Source: Pseudomonas frederiksbergensis | Lineage (GTDB): Bacteria > Pseudomonadota > Gammaproteobacteria > Pseudomonadales > Pseudomonadaceae | Length of the DNA: 64,000 nt | Reading direction: 5' to 3' | Assembly (NCBI RefSeq): GCF_001952935.1 | Contig: NZ_CP018319.1 | Coordinates: 2,448,501-2,512,500 of the forward strand | Part shown: positions 17,018-25,488 of the stretch, in pieces | How positions within the stretch are numbered: position 1 is the stretch's first letter | Layout: every line of letters begins with the position of its first letter | Notes under the pieces: generated by a model | Seen by the model: the letters and a program-made list of their open reading frames with translations, nothing else | Database searches by the model: none | What the model was told of the DNA's origin: nothing | Made by a program: the position numbers and the translations under genes

Positions 17018-17910
17018 GCGGCCTCCCAATTCCAGCGGCTTTCGGCGACCGCATCGTGGGCGTGGAGGCTTTCCGCGTGGACGACTCGTATGTGGAAGGC
17101 GTTGATGCCGGGGGCGCGTTTCAAGGCCAGGTTCAAACGTCGTGCGGCGTCTTCGCAGAACATCAGGTTCTGACCGTTGGCCAGCGCGAAGGCTTGTTCA
17201 TCGGCGCGTTTTACAGCGGTTTGCACGGCGGTGCCGAGAGCCGCTTCGGCGTCGTTGATGATCGCGATCAGCGGCAAGTCATCCAGATAGTCGTCCAGTC
17301 GAAGCCGCAATCTCGCAGTGCTCCGTTGGCTGTGAGGCGTTGCGACGATGCCTTTTGTCGAGCCAAGCCAAGACAAAACATCGGCATGTTGCAGCGGCTT
17401 GTTGGCGAAGTCATCGACGAATTGCTGCTGAATCAGCTGCCGGGAAAGCGCGGCCGAACACGGACAAGTCGAGGAATAAGGCACGTCGATTTTTAGTTCC
17501 ACGTGGAACATCGCGTTTTTCAAACGAGCTTCGATGCTCACTGGATAAGTTTTCCAGCCGGCCAATGGGCTAACCAGCGCTGGTCTTTTGAGCAGTAAAT
17601 CAGTGTGGATTTTTATGTACGCGCTGTTGGACAGTCCTTCATGAGTCTCGAGAAAACGCTGCAACACTTGCCGCAACAAAGCGGGTGTCAGGTTTTCTTG
17701 CTCGAGCATTTCCAGCGCCAAGTACAGCCGCGACATATGAATCCCGCGCGCCTCGCCATCGTCGAGGCTAACGCCGGCGTCGGCCATTGCGCTCAATCGT
17801 TGGCCATCGAACAAAACAGGAAGAGCAATGCCGCACATGCCTACCCAGTCGAGTGGCAGGGCTTGGCGTGATGCCTGCGCGGCAATATCCGGCAGAGTCA
17901 GCGCATTCAT
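17014..17910 (-). CDS. folE2: GTP cyclohydrolase FolE2 (GCYH-IB)
   Basis: This 298-residue protein makes dihydroneopterin triphosphate from GTP, the first step of folate synthesis. FolE2 replaces the zinc-dependent FolE when zinc is scarce and can use other metals. The active-site cysteine region is STCPCSAALSRQ, preceded by FHVELKIDVPY. I chose ATG 17910 (MNALTLPDIAAQ); a TTG at 17934 would add eight residues, and neither has a strong ribosome site. It is the first gene of the seven-gene minus-strand operon, 29 bp from a Zur box. A parS-like palindrome lies inside the gene. Confidence 0.95.
   Translation of the reverse strand: MNALTLPDIAAQASRQALPLDWVGMCGIALPVLFDGQRLSAMADAGVSLDDGEARGIHMSRLYLALEMLEQENLTPALLRQVLQRFLETHEGLSNSAYIKIHTDLLLKRPALVSPLAGWKTYPVSIEARLKNAMFHVELKIDVPYSSTCPCSAALSRQLIQQQFVDDFANKPLQHADVLSWLGSTKGIVATPHSQRSTARLRLRLDDYLDDLPLIAIINDAEAALGTAVQTAVKRADEQAFALANGQNLMFCEDAARRLNLALKRAPGINAFHIRVVHAESLHAHDAVAESRWNWEAA
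17495..17510. promoter_or_regulatory. parS-like site, copy 2
   Basis: This is the same 16-mer as at 5314-5329, AGTTCCACGTGGAACA; two flanking T bases on the left are also shared. It lies inside folE2, where it encodes F-H-V-E-L on the minus strand, so the DNA is read in a different protein context from copy 1. It fits an origin-proximal ParB site. Confidence 0.7.
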
Positions 17911-17938
17911 GAGCAGGTCCGTCGTGAGAGTCAAACGC

Positions 17939-17959
17939 CAATGTTATGTTATTACATTG
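17939..17959. promoter_or_regulatory. Zur box upstream of folE2 operon
   Basis: A 21-bp imperfect palindrome with outer arms CAATGT and ACATTG and a TTAT-centre resembles the Zur consensus (AATGTTATA...TATAACATT type). It starts 29 bp upstream of the folE2 ATG, where it would cover the promoter. It could also act on the plus-strand side. Confidence 0.75.
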
Positions 17960-17996
17960 AAATCGACCACGCCTTTTTCATGAACAAGCTTTCATC

Positions 17997-18074
17997 ATGC
18001 ACAGACGTCACTTGTTCAACTTGATCCTGGCCAGCGTGCCCTTTGTCATCGTGGGCAAGAGGAGAGTGGCTTGA
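17997..18074 (+). other. 25-codon signal-peptide-like ORF between the Zur boxes
   Basis: ATG 17997 to TGA 18074 encodes 25 residues: a basic start (MHRRH), a hydrophobic stretch (LFNLILASVPFVIVG) and a basic end. It looks like the start of an exported protein with the rest missing. In P. aeruginosa the matching locus holds an exported amidase gene (amiA), so a deletion remnant is possible. No ribosome site is evident. It may not be translated. Confidence 0.3.
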
Positions 18075-18080
18075 TTGTGT

Positions 18081-18095
18081 TGTTATACTATAACA
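18081..18095. promoter_or_regulatory. Zur box upstream of zigA
   Basis: TGTTATACTATAACA is a perfect 15-bp palindrome (C centre) and matches the gammaproteobacterial Zur consensus closely. It lies 48 bp before the zigA ATG and probably overlaps its promoter. Confidence 0.88.
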
Positions 18096-18143
18096 TCAGG
18101 TAAGCCCGACACTGCGACCGGGCATCTCTGTGAGGAATACCTG

Positions 18144-19352
18144 ATGCCCAATCGTCTCCCCGTAACCGTCCTGTCGGGCTTTCTCGGCGCTGGCAAAAGC
18201 ACGCTGCTCAACTACGTGCTGCGCAATCGCGACAACCTGCGCGTCGCTGTGATCGTCAATGATATGAGCGAAATCAACATCGATGGCGGCGAGGTCCAGC
18301 GCGATGTCACCCTCAATCGTGCCGAAGAAAAACTGGTGGAGATGAGCAATGGCTGCATCTGCTGCACCTTGCGCGAAGACTTGCTGGAAGAGGTGAGCAA
18401 ACTCGCCAAAGAGGGTCGCTTTGATTATTTATTGATCGAGTCCACCGGCATTTCCGAGCCGCTGCCCGTGGCGGAAACCTTCACCTTCCGCGATGAAGAA
18501 GGACAGAGCCTGGCCGACATCGCCCGGCTCGACACCATGGTCACCGTGGTCGATGGCATGAACTTCCTGCTCGACTATCAGGCCGCCGAAAGCCTCGCAT
18601 CCCGTGGTGAAACCTTGGGTGAAGAGGACGAACGCTCGATCACCGACCTGTTGATCGAGCAGATCGAATTCGCCGACGTGATTCTGATCAGCAAGATCGA
18701 CTTGATCAGCAGCAGCGAACGCCAAGAGTTGATCGCGATCCTCGAACGGCTCAATGCCCAGGCCGAAATCATTCCGATGGTCATGGGTGAAGTGCCGCTG
18801 AAGAAAATCCTCAATACCGGTCGTTTCGACTTCGAAAAGGCCGCCCAGGCACCAGGCTGGCTACAGGAGTTGCGTGGCGAACACGTGCCCGAAACCGAGG
18901 AATACGGCATCGCCTCGACAGCCTACCGAGCACGCCGACCGTTTCATCCGCAGCGCTTTTACAGGTTCATCGACCGCCCGTGGGTGAACGGCAAACTGCT
19001 GCGTTCCAAGGGGTTCTTCTGGCTGGCCAGCAAGCACATGGACGCCGGTAGCTGGTCCCAGGCCGGCGGATTGATGCGCCATGGTTTCGCCGGGCGCTGG
19101 TGGCGTTTTGTGCCAAAAACCCAGTGGCCGCAGGACGAAGAAAGCACCGCCGGGATCATGGAAAACTGGACCGCAACCACTGGCGATTGCCGCCAGGAAC
19201 TGGTGTTCATCGGCCAGAACATGGACTTCGCGCAACTCACCGACGAACTCGACAATTGCCTGCTGACCGACGATGAAATGGCGTTAGGCGTCGAGGGCTG
19301 GCGATTGCTGGCAGATCCATTTGGCCCGTGGCACGACGAGGAGGCAGCCTGA
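18144..19352 (+). CDS. zigA: COG0523 zinc-chaperone GTPase ZigA
   Basis: This 402-residue G3E GTPase has Walker [10 protein letters not shown] (residues 12-20), the metal motif CICC at 71-74, the ESTGISEP switch and a C-terminal CobW_C domain with [15 protein letters not shown]. Zur-controlled members are thought to deliver zinc to client enzymes using GTP. The ATG at 18144 is supported by GAGGA eight bases upstream; the frame extends to 18075 across the Zur box and is not used. The stop and the next start share one base (TGATG), coupling it to the DUF1826 gene. Confidence 0.93.
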   Translation: MPNRLPVTVLSGFLGAGKSTLLNYVLRNRDNLRVAVIVNDMSEINIDGGEVQRDVTLNRAEEKLVEMSNGCICCTLREDLLEEVSKLAKEGRFDYLLIESTGISEPLPVAETFTFRDEEGQSLADIARLDTMVTVVDGMNFLLDYQAAESLASRGETLGEEDERSITDLLIEQIEFADVILISKIDLISSSERQELIAILERLNAQAEIIPMVMGEVPLKKILNTGRFDFEKAAQAPGWLQELRGEHVPETEEYGIASTAYRARRPFHPQRFYRFIDRPWVNGKLLRSKGFFWLASKHMDAGSWSQAGGLMRHGFAGRWWRFVPKTQWPQDEESTAGIMENWTATTGDCRQELVFIGQNMDFAQLTDELDNCLLTDDEMALGVEGWRLLADPFGPWHDEEAA

Positions 19353-20002
19353 TGTTGGCACCCAGTCTGAAGCTACGGCCGATCATTTATCAGGTTCAAG
19401 GTGAGGCGCCGCGAACGCTGGCCAAAATCCTGGATGACGGCGTTAACCTAGCCGTTTGGCAGCGCCAATTGCCGGCGCACATCGCTGATTTCGGGCGTTT
19501 GCTGCTGTCACTGAATGAGCCGTTGGCCGAGTCGCTGGTCCTGGAGCTGCCCAGCGATGACACCGAACCCAATCTTCACGGATTGGCCTCAGGTTTCAGC
19601 GATCTCGAAGGTTACGAAGGTTTCATCGCCGACATCTCCTGGCTGGTCAGTGCATTCGCCTGTTTGCTGGGCGCCAAGCGTGTCGGCCTGCGCCTGCGGG
19701 TCCTGGACAAGGCCATGTGCCCGCGTTTCCACGTCGATCACGTGCCGGTGCGGCTGATCACCACGTATTGCGGGATCGGCAGCCAGTGGCTGAAGGAAGG
19801 TGCGATGGATCGCCGACAACTGGGCAAGCCCGAAGCCGAACCCCAGGACGGGCCGCTGATCGAGCAGATCGCCAGCGGCGCAGTCGCGCTGCTCAAAGGC
19901 GAGAAATGGCATGGGAACGAAGGCTTCGGCCTTATTCACCGCTCGCCACAGCTTGCGTCCGGTGAGCGGCGGCTGATCCTGACACTCGACTGGTTGAGCT
20001 AG
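19352..20002 (+). CDS. DUF1826 domain protein
   Basis: This 216-residue protein is translationally coupled to zigA, with GGAGG upstream. DUF1826 has no assigned function and is known beside COG0523 genes. The C-terminal half shows a pattern like a 2-oxoglutarate/Fe(II) oxygenase: H127-x-D129 in RFHVDHVPVRL, then H196 in LIHRSP and an arginine pair ten residues on (R206-R207) in a beta-strand-like stretch. Whether these residues bind iron is inference. Coupling to zigA suggests a role in zinc starvation, perhaps as a client or partner of the GTPase. Confidence 0.85.
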   Translation: MLAPSLKLRPIIYQVQGEAPRTLAKILDDGVNLAVWQRQLPAHIADFGRLLLSLNEPLAESLVLELPSDDTEPNLHGLASGFSDLEGYEGFIADISWLVSAFACLLGAKRVGLRLRVLDKAMCPRFHVDHVPVRLITTYCGIGSQWLKEGAMDRRQLGKPEAEPQDGPLIEQIASGAVALLKGEKWHGNEGFGLIHRSPQLASGERRLILTLDWLS

Positions 20003-20006
20003 CGGC

Positions 20007-20363
20007 TCACGGCTTGAGCCAGGTGCCCTGGCTCTGGGCTTCGCAAAACGGCTTCAAATACGCCGCATCCGTGGCTACGCCGTAATAGTGAATATCCTGC
20101 CGGTAAGGCATATTGGCGACTTGGGCGTTGCTGCACACGCCGAACGCGCCGGTGGGGCATTGATCGACGTACTGCACCTCGACTTTCTGGCCAGGAAGGT
20201 TCGGCTGGCAGAAACCGTCGGCGAACAGTTTTTCCGGGATGTTGCGGTTCTGCTGGCAGACTTTCACGTCGAGTCGCGCAGCCGTGCTATGTACCACGCA
20301 AGCTTGAGCCAGCGCTTCACCTGAAGTGAGTGCCAGGAGCAACGACAATCCCATCAACCGCAT
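20007..20363 (-). CDS. small secreted Cys-rich hypothetical protein
   Basis: This 118-residue protein has a signal peptide (MGLSLLLALTSGEALA, cleavage near residue 20) and six cysteines in the mature part, likely three disulfides in the periplasm. The start at 20363 is supported by GAGGAGG five bases upstream. No domain is recognised. It is divergent from the second COG0523 gene, with only 26 bp between the two start codons. Confidence 0.8.
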   Translation of the reverse strand: MRLMGLSLLLALTSGEALAQACVVHSTAARLDVKVCQQNRNIPEKLFADGFCQPNLPGQKVEVQYVDQCPTGAFGVCSNAQVANMPYRQDIHYYGVATDAAYLKPFCEAQSQGTWLKP

Positions 20364-20389
20364 CCTTACCTCCTCAGAAACTTTCGACC

Positions 20390-21361
20390 ATGTTGCAGAA
20401 CATTCCCACGCACGTCATTGCAGGCCCTTTGGGTGCCGGCAAGACCAGTCTGATCAAGCACCTGCTGACGCAGCGGCCGGCGAATGAGCGTTGGGCGGTG
20501 CTGATCAACGAGTTCGGCCAGATCGGCCTCGACGCTGCGTTGCTGACCCAGGACGCCGATGGTATCGCACTGGGCGAAGTGGCCGGGGGCTGTTTGTGTT
20601 GCGTCAATGGTGCGCCGTTTCAGATCGGCCTCGGACGTTTGCTGCGCAAGGCGCGCCCGGATCGGCTGTTTATCGAGCCCTCCGGGTTGGGGCATCCGGC
20701 GCAATTGCTCAGGCAGTTGAGTACGGCGCCATGGCTAGGTGTATTGGCTGTACAACCCTGCGTACTGGTGCTGGACGCCCTGGCGCTTGCCGCCGGTAAA
20801 CCGCTGCCGGTGGCGCAACAGGAAGCACTGAGCAGCGCCGGTCTGTTGCTGATGAATAAAGCCGAAAATCTCGACGACGCCGATCGCCAGCGAATCGCTG
20901 CACAGTTGCCGACGCGTCCGTTGTACTGGACGCAGCAAGCTGCGTTGCCATTGAGTGAGTTACCTGGGCTTGGGGTTCAGGCTGTAGCGGGTGTGGATAA
21001 CTTCGTTGCGCCCAAAGGATTGGCGCAGCTGCCGGCCATCTGGACCGAACTTGCGCTGCCAATTTGCTTGAGCCAGGAGCAGGAGGGCGGCTGGAGCGTG
21101 GGGTGGCGCTGGCATCCGAGTCAGACTTTCGATGCGACGCTCGTTGGTCGTTGGCTTGAAAGCCTTGCCTGGCGGCGGGCGAAGCTGGTTATCCACAGCG
21201 TCAACGGTTGGGTTTCGGCAAATGCGCTGGAAAATTCGATGCTGGATTGGCAGCCCAGCGAATGGCGGCGTGATTCGCGTATCGAGCTGATTTTCAGTGA
21301 GCCGCAGGATGTTGATTCATTGCAAAGTAATCTAGCCGACTGCCGGTCGAGCAAGACGTGA
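20390..21361 (+). CDS. second COG0523 family GTPase (CobW/YjiA-like)
   Basis: This 323-residue G3E GTPase has Walker A GPLGAGKTS (12-20), CLCC at residues 68-71 and EPSGLGHP as the switch. It is shorter than ZigA and has a divergent C-terminal domain, so it belongs to another subgroup. No Zur box precedes it, and no clear ribosome site is seen before the ATG at 20390. The promoter must lie within the divergent secreted-protein gene. Metal partner unknown. Confidence 0.88.
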   Translation: MLQNIPTHVIAGPLGAGKTSLIKHLLTQRPANERWAVLINEFGQIGLDAALLTQDADGIALGEVAGGCLCCVNGAPFQIGLGRLLRKARPDRLFIEPSGLGHPAQLLRQLSTAPWLGVLAVQPCVLVLDALALAAGKPLPVAQQEALSSAGLLLMNKAENLDDADRQRIAAQLPTRPLYWTQQAALPLSELPGLGVQAVAGVDNFVAPKGLAQLPAIWTELALPICLSQEQEGGWSVGWRWHPSQTFDATLVGRWLESLAWRRAKLVIHSVNGWVSANALENSMLDWQPSEWRRDSRIELIFSEPQDVDSLQSNLADCRSSKT

Positions 21362-21362
21362 A

Positions 21363-21776
21363 TCAAGGACGCCATTTAGTGTGTTCTTGCCGCCACTGGC
21401 TCATCTCGATCACCTCGGCGCGCGGTTTCACCACATCGTCTACCGCAGGCGTGTCGTCGAACGGCATCGGGTAGGGCGCCAGCTCAATCTGCGCACTGTG
21501 GGCACCGAACTGGGTGATGGTGCCGTTGTGACGGCTTTCACCGGTGACGGTGAATTCGAAGTTATACACACGGGCGAGGCGCCGCCGGCCGTTGGCGTCT
21601 TTAATGAACGCAATCTTCTTCAAGGCCACGTTGCCGTCCAGCAGCTCGATTCCGAGCTTGGTGCAATGCAGCTTGACCCGTTCCAGCGCTCGCTCGCGCA
21701 AGCCGTGGTTGTGCCATAACCACGCGCCACCGGTGGCAAGCAGCATCAGGACGAAGATATTTCCAAGGGTCAGCAT
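21363..21776 (-). CDS. DUF3301 domain membrane-anchored protein
   Basis: This 137-residue protein has one N-terminal transmembrane helix (about residues 4-24) and a conserved soluble domain (HCTKLGIELLDGNVALKKI, RVYNFEFTVTGE) typical of DUF3301. I chose ATG 21776 with GGAG nine bases upstream; a TTG at 21794 is the longest alternative. Its stop is two bases from the stop of the converging COG0523 gene. Function unknown. Confidence 0.82.
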   Translation of the reverse strand: MLTLGNIFVLMLLATGGAWLWHNHGLRERALERVKLHCTKLGIELLDGNVALKKIAFIKDANGRRRLARVYNFEFTVTGESRHNGTITQFGAHSAQIELAPYPMPFDDTPAVDDVVKPRAEVIEMSQWRQEHTKWRP

Positions 21777-21895
21777 CAACACGTGCTCCAACAAGATGGT
21801 GTCAGCTTAACTGCGTCGCCGGTCTGTCGTACAGGCTGCGTTTAGTCGCATACTGCGCGGCTTGAATTTCAATCGTTTGACGGAAAACCCACCGC

Positions 21896-22768
21896 ATGAA
21901 ACGTACGCCTCATCTGCTCGCCATCCAGTCCCACGTGGTGTTCGGCCACGCTGGCAACAGCGCCGCGGTTTTTCCGATGCAGCGGGTCGGGGTGAATGTC
22001 TGGCCGCTCAATACGGTGCAGTTCTCCAACCACACCCAGTACGGCCAATGGACCGGTGAAGTGCTGGCGCCGCATCAGATTCCCGACCTGGTCGAAGGCA
22101 TCGCGGCGATTGGCGAGCTGGGCAACTGCGACGCCGTGTTGTCTGGCTATCTGGGCAGTGCTGCCCAGGGCCGGGCGATCCTGACGGGAGTGGCGCGGAT
22201 CAAGTCGATGAATCCCAAAGCGCTGTATCTGTGTGACCCGGTGATGGGCCATCCGGAGAAGGGGTGCAGCGTGCCCGCCGAAGTCAGCGACTTTCTGCTG
22301 GAGGAGGCGGCTGCCGTGGCGGACTTCATGTGTCCGAACCAGCTGGAACTGGACAGCTTTTCGGGGCGCAAGCCGCAATCATTGTTCGATTGCCTGGCCA
22401 TGGCGCGAGCGTTGCTGGCGCGTGGTCCGAAGGCTGTGCTGGTCAAGCATCTGGACTATCCGGGCAAACCGGCGGATGTTTTCGAGATGTTGCTGGTGAC
22501 GGCCGAAGACAGCTGGCATTTGCGCCGTCCGCTGCTGGCGTTCCCGCGTCAGCCGGTGGGCGTCGGGGACCTGACCTCCGGACTGTTTCTGGCTCGCGTA
22601 CTGTTGGGCGATAGCCTGGTGGCGGCTTTCGAATTCGCCGCGTCGGCGGTACATGAAGTGCTGCTGGAAACCCAGGCTTGCTCCAGCTATGAGCTGGAAC
22701 TGGTACGGGCTCAGGACCGGATTGCCCATCCACGGGTGCGGTTTGAAGCGACAGCAATCAGCCTCTGA
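21896..22768 (+). CDS. pdxY: pyridoxal kinase PdxY
   Basis: This 290-residue ribokinase-fold enzyme phosphorylates pyridoxal in the vitamin B6 salvage pathway. Family motifs are [19 protein letters not shown] at the N-terminus, [18 protein letters not shown], and the catalytic [12 protein letters not shown] near the C-terminus. Length is as expected. It stands alone; a REP element follows. Confidence 0.95.
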   Translation: MKRTPHLLAIQSHVVFGHAGNSAAVFPMQRVGVNVWPLNTVQFSNHTQYGQWTGEVLAPHQIPDLVEGIAAIGELGNCDAVLSGYLGSAAQGRAILTGVARIKSMNPKALYLCDPVMGHPEKGCSVPAEVSDFLLEEAAAVADFMCPNQLELDSFSGRKPQSLFDCLAMARALLARGPKAVLVKHLDYPGKPADVFEMLLVTAEDSWHLRRPLLAFPRQPVGVGDLTSGLFLARVLLGDSLVAAFEFAASAVHEVLLETQACSSYELELVRAQDRIAHPRVRFEATAISL

Positions 22769-22785
22769 GTTCCGCGTTGAACCCA

Positions 22786-22894
22786 TTCGCGAGCAAGTCC
22801 GCTCCCACATGGGTTCTCCTGTGAACACAGAATTTGTGTACGACGGAGGCCAAATGTGGGAGCGGCGGTGCGGCGATCCGACTTGCTCGCGAAG
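22786..22894. repeat. REP pair (BIME-like), GCGAGCAAGTCCGCTCCCAC family
   Basis: The left arm TTCGCGAGCAAGTCCGCTCC and the right arm ending ACTTGCTCGCGAA are inverted copies about 75 bp apart. The element lies between pdxY and the convergent thioesterase gene. Confidence 0.88.
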
Positions 22895-22930
22895 ACTATC
22901 TAACGAACGACATCAAACTGACTGAACAGC

Positions 22931-23413
22931 TCAGGCGTCGCCCTTGATGTCCTGATAGCGCTTTTCCAGCTCCTGACGAATCTGCCGACGTTGCTGGGCC
23001 TGCATGAAGCGGCGTTTGTCTTCGCTGTTCTGCGGTTGCAGTGGCGGGACAGCAGCCGGTTTGCGGTCGTCATCCACGGCGACCATGGTGAAGAAGCAGC
23101 TGTTGGTGTGGCGCACCGAGCGCTCGCGGATGTTCTCGGTCACCACCTTGATGCCCACCTCCATGGAGGTGTTGCCGGTGTAGTTCACCGAGGCCAGAAA
23201 GGTCACCAGTTCGCCGACATGGATCGGCTCGCGGAAAATCACCTGGTCCACCGACAGTGTCACCACGTAGCGACCGGCATAACGGCTGGCGCACGCGTAA
23301 GCCACTTCGTCGAGGTATTTGAGCAAGGTACCGCCGTGGACATTGCCAGAGAAGTTGGCCATGTCGGGGGTCATCAATACCGTCATCGACAGTTGTGCGT
23401 TTCCGGGTTCCAT
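22931..23413 (-). CDS. acyl-CoA thioesterase (hotdog fold, YciA/BACH type)
   Basis: This 160-residue hotdog-fold protein would hydrolyse acyl-CoA to free acid and CoA. The family pattern NFSGNVHGGTLLKYLDEVAY carries the catalytic Asn/Glu region, followed by VIFREPIHVGELV. The ATG at 23413 gives MEPGNAQLSM; the open frame extends to 23455. The C-terminal tail is charged. Substrate length cannot be read from the sequence. Confidence 0.9.
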   Translation of the reverse strand: MEPGNAQLSMTVLMTPDMANFSGNVHGGTLLKYLDEVAYACASRYAGRYVVTLSVDQVIFREPIHVGELVTFLASVNYTGNTSMEVGIKVVTENIRERSVRHTNSCFFTMVAVDDDRKPAAVPPLQPQNSEDKRRFMQAQQRRQIRQELEKRYQDIKGDA

Positions 23414-23703
23414 AGCGTTCTCACGGTTCAAGGCAGAATTTCGGGAGGGCGGCACCTCTGCGGGGGCCTTGTCAGCTTTTCAAACCAACCGTTATCGGGA
23501 CGCCGGGCGGGTGGCTGCCGTCACGCCCGGATCGATCTGTTTCCATATATTGCGCCGCCTTTGTGCCAGAAGTCGCGGTGTTACCCTTCAAAAGCCCTTT
23601 CTCAAGGGTAATTTCCCACGCGGAAAGTGGTTTTTTTACCTTGCCCGAACAGACCTTTCCCACGTCTGTCGATTGAGCAATGTCAGCCAAGGAGCCCCAC
23701 ACC

Positions 23704-25467
23704 ATGCACGCCATCAGTTTCATTCAAGACCTGGCAGTGATTATGTTGATCGCGGGTGTGGTGACCGTGCTGTTTCATCGCTTCAAACAACCGGTGGTGC
23801 TCGGCTACATCGTCGCCGGCTTCATCATCGGCCCGCACACTCCTCCGTTCAGCCTGATCCACGACGAAGACACCATCAAAACCCTCGCCGAACTCGGGGT
23901 GATTTTCCTGATGTTCTGTCTGGGCCTGGAGTTCAGCCTGCGCAAGCTGTTCAAGGTTGGCGCCACAGCGTTCATTGCGGCGTTCCTGGAAATCGTGCTG
24001 ATGATCTGGATCGGCTACGAGATCGGTCGCTGGTTCGACTGGAACACCATGGACTCGCTGTTCCTCGGCGCGATCCTGGCGATTTCCTCAACCACCATCA
24101 TCGTCAAGGCGCTCAACGACCTGAAGATGAAGAACGAGCGCTTCGCACAGCTGATTTTCGGCGTGCTGATCGTTGAAGACATCCTTGGCATCGGCATCAT
24201 CGCCTTGCTGTCGAGCATCGCGGTCAGCGGCACGGTCAGTTCCGGCGAGGTGTTTTCAACGGTCGGCAAGCTCTCGCTGTTCATGGTTGTCGCACTGGTC
24301 ATCGGCATCCTGCTGGTGCCGCGATTGCTGGCTTACGTGGCGAAGTTCGACAGCAATGAAATGCTGCTGATCACTGTATTGGGGCTGTGTTTCGGCTTTT
24401 GTTTGCTGGTGGTCAAGCTTGAGTACAGCATGGTGCTCGGCGCCTTCCTGATTGGCGCGATCATGGCTGAATCCCGGCAATTGCTGAAAATCGAGCGCTT
24501 GATCGAACCGGTTCGCGATCTGTTCAGTGCGATCTTCTTTGTCGCCATTGGCCTGATGCTCGATCCGATGATCCTGCTGCAATACGCGTGGCCGATTGCG
24601 GTGATCACCGTGGCCGTGGTGCTGGGCAAGATGTTTTCTTGTGGCCTTGGTGCCTTTATCGCTGGCAATGATGGGCGCACCTCACTGCGAGTCGGGATGG
24701 GGCTTTCGCAGATTGGCGAATTTTCTTTCATCATCGCCGCGCTGGGCATGACGCTGCAGGTCACTAGCAACTTCCTTTACCCGGTCGCCGTTGCCGTCTC
24801 GGTGATCACCACATTACTGACGCCTTACTTGATCCGCGCGGCTGATCCGCTGTCGATCAAGCTTGCCGCGGTGATGCCGAAGCGACTGGGCAGGGTATTG
24901 GGGATGTACGGCGAATGGCTGCGCAGCATCCAGCCCCAGGGCGAGGGCGCGCTGCTGGCGTCGATGATTCGGCGGATTCTGTTGCAGGTGGGCGTCAATC
25001 TGGCGCTGGTGATTGCGATCTTTTTCTCGGGTGCTTTTTTCGCCGAACGCATGTCCGCTCACCTGCAAGACTGGATCAGCGACCCGAGCTGGCAGAAAGC
25101 GTTGATTTGGGGCGGGGCGTTGCTGTTGTCGCTGCCGTTCCTGATCGCCGCCTATCGCAAGCTCAAGGCGCTCTCGATGCTGTTGGCGGAGATGGGCGTG
25201 AAGCCGGAGATGGCCGGCCGCCATACGCAGCGTGTGCGTCGGGTGATCGCCGAAGTGATCCCGATCCTCTCGCTGCTGGTGATTTTTCTGCTGCTGGCAG
25301 CCTTGTCGGCCAGTATTCTGCCGACCAACAAGTTGCTGGTCCTGATCGTCGTCGTCGCGGCCGCTGTGGCGGCGCTGCTCTGGCGCTGGTTCATCCGCGT
25401 GCACACGCGGATGCAGGTGGCGTTGCTCGACACACTGGACAACCACAAGGATTCGTCCGGGCATTAA
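23704..25467 (+). CDS. Kef-type cation:proton antiporter (CPA2 family)
   Basis: This 587-residue inner-membrane protein has about 12 transmembrane segments over residues 5-390, with CPA2 motifs (GYIVAGFIIGPHTPPF, FCLGLEFS, EDILGIG). Two more membrane segments occur in the C-terminal part (about 420-545), in place of a RCK/TrkA_N nucleotide-binding domain, which is absent. Members exchange K+ or Na+ for protons. The ATG at 23704 follows AAGGAG (23688). The 290 bp upstream contain only a small hairpin. Ion specificity is unknown. Confidence 0.9.
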   Translation: MHAISFIQDLAVIMLIAGVVTVLFHRFKQPVVLGYIVAGFIIGPHTPPFSLIHDEDTIKTLAELGVIFLMFCLGLEFSLRKLFKVGATAFIAAFLEIVLMIWIGYEIGRWFDWNTMDSLFLGAILAISSTTIIVKALNDLKMKNERFAQLIFGVLIVEDILGIGIIALLSSIAVSGTVSSGEVFSTVGKLSLFMVVALVIGILLVPRLLAYVAKFDSNEMLLITVLGLCFGFCLLVVKLEYSMVLGAFLIGAIMAESRQLLKIERLIEPVRDLFSAIFFVAIGLMLDPMILLQYAWPIAVITVAVVLGKMFSCGLGAFIAGNDGRTSLRVGMGLSQIGEFSFIIAALGMTLQVTSNFLYPVAVAVSVITTLLTPYLIRAADPLSIKLAAVMPKRLGRVLGMYGEWLRSIQPQGEGALLASMIRRILLQVGVNLALVIAIFFSGAFFAERMSAHLQDWISDPSWQKALIWGGALLLSLPFLIAAYRKLKALSMLLAEMGVKPEMAGRHTQRVRRVIAEVIPILSLLVIFLLLAALSASILPTNKLLVLIVVVAAAVAALLWRWFIRVHTRMQVALLDTLDNHKDSSGH

Positions 25468-25488
25468 CCCTGTAGCGCGTCAGGCGTC

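Noticed and set aside
20390..21361. Zur control of the second COG0523 gene
   Set aside because: I found no Zur-like palindrome in the 26-bp gap or just before it.
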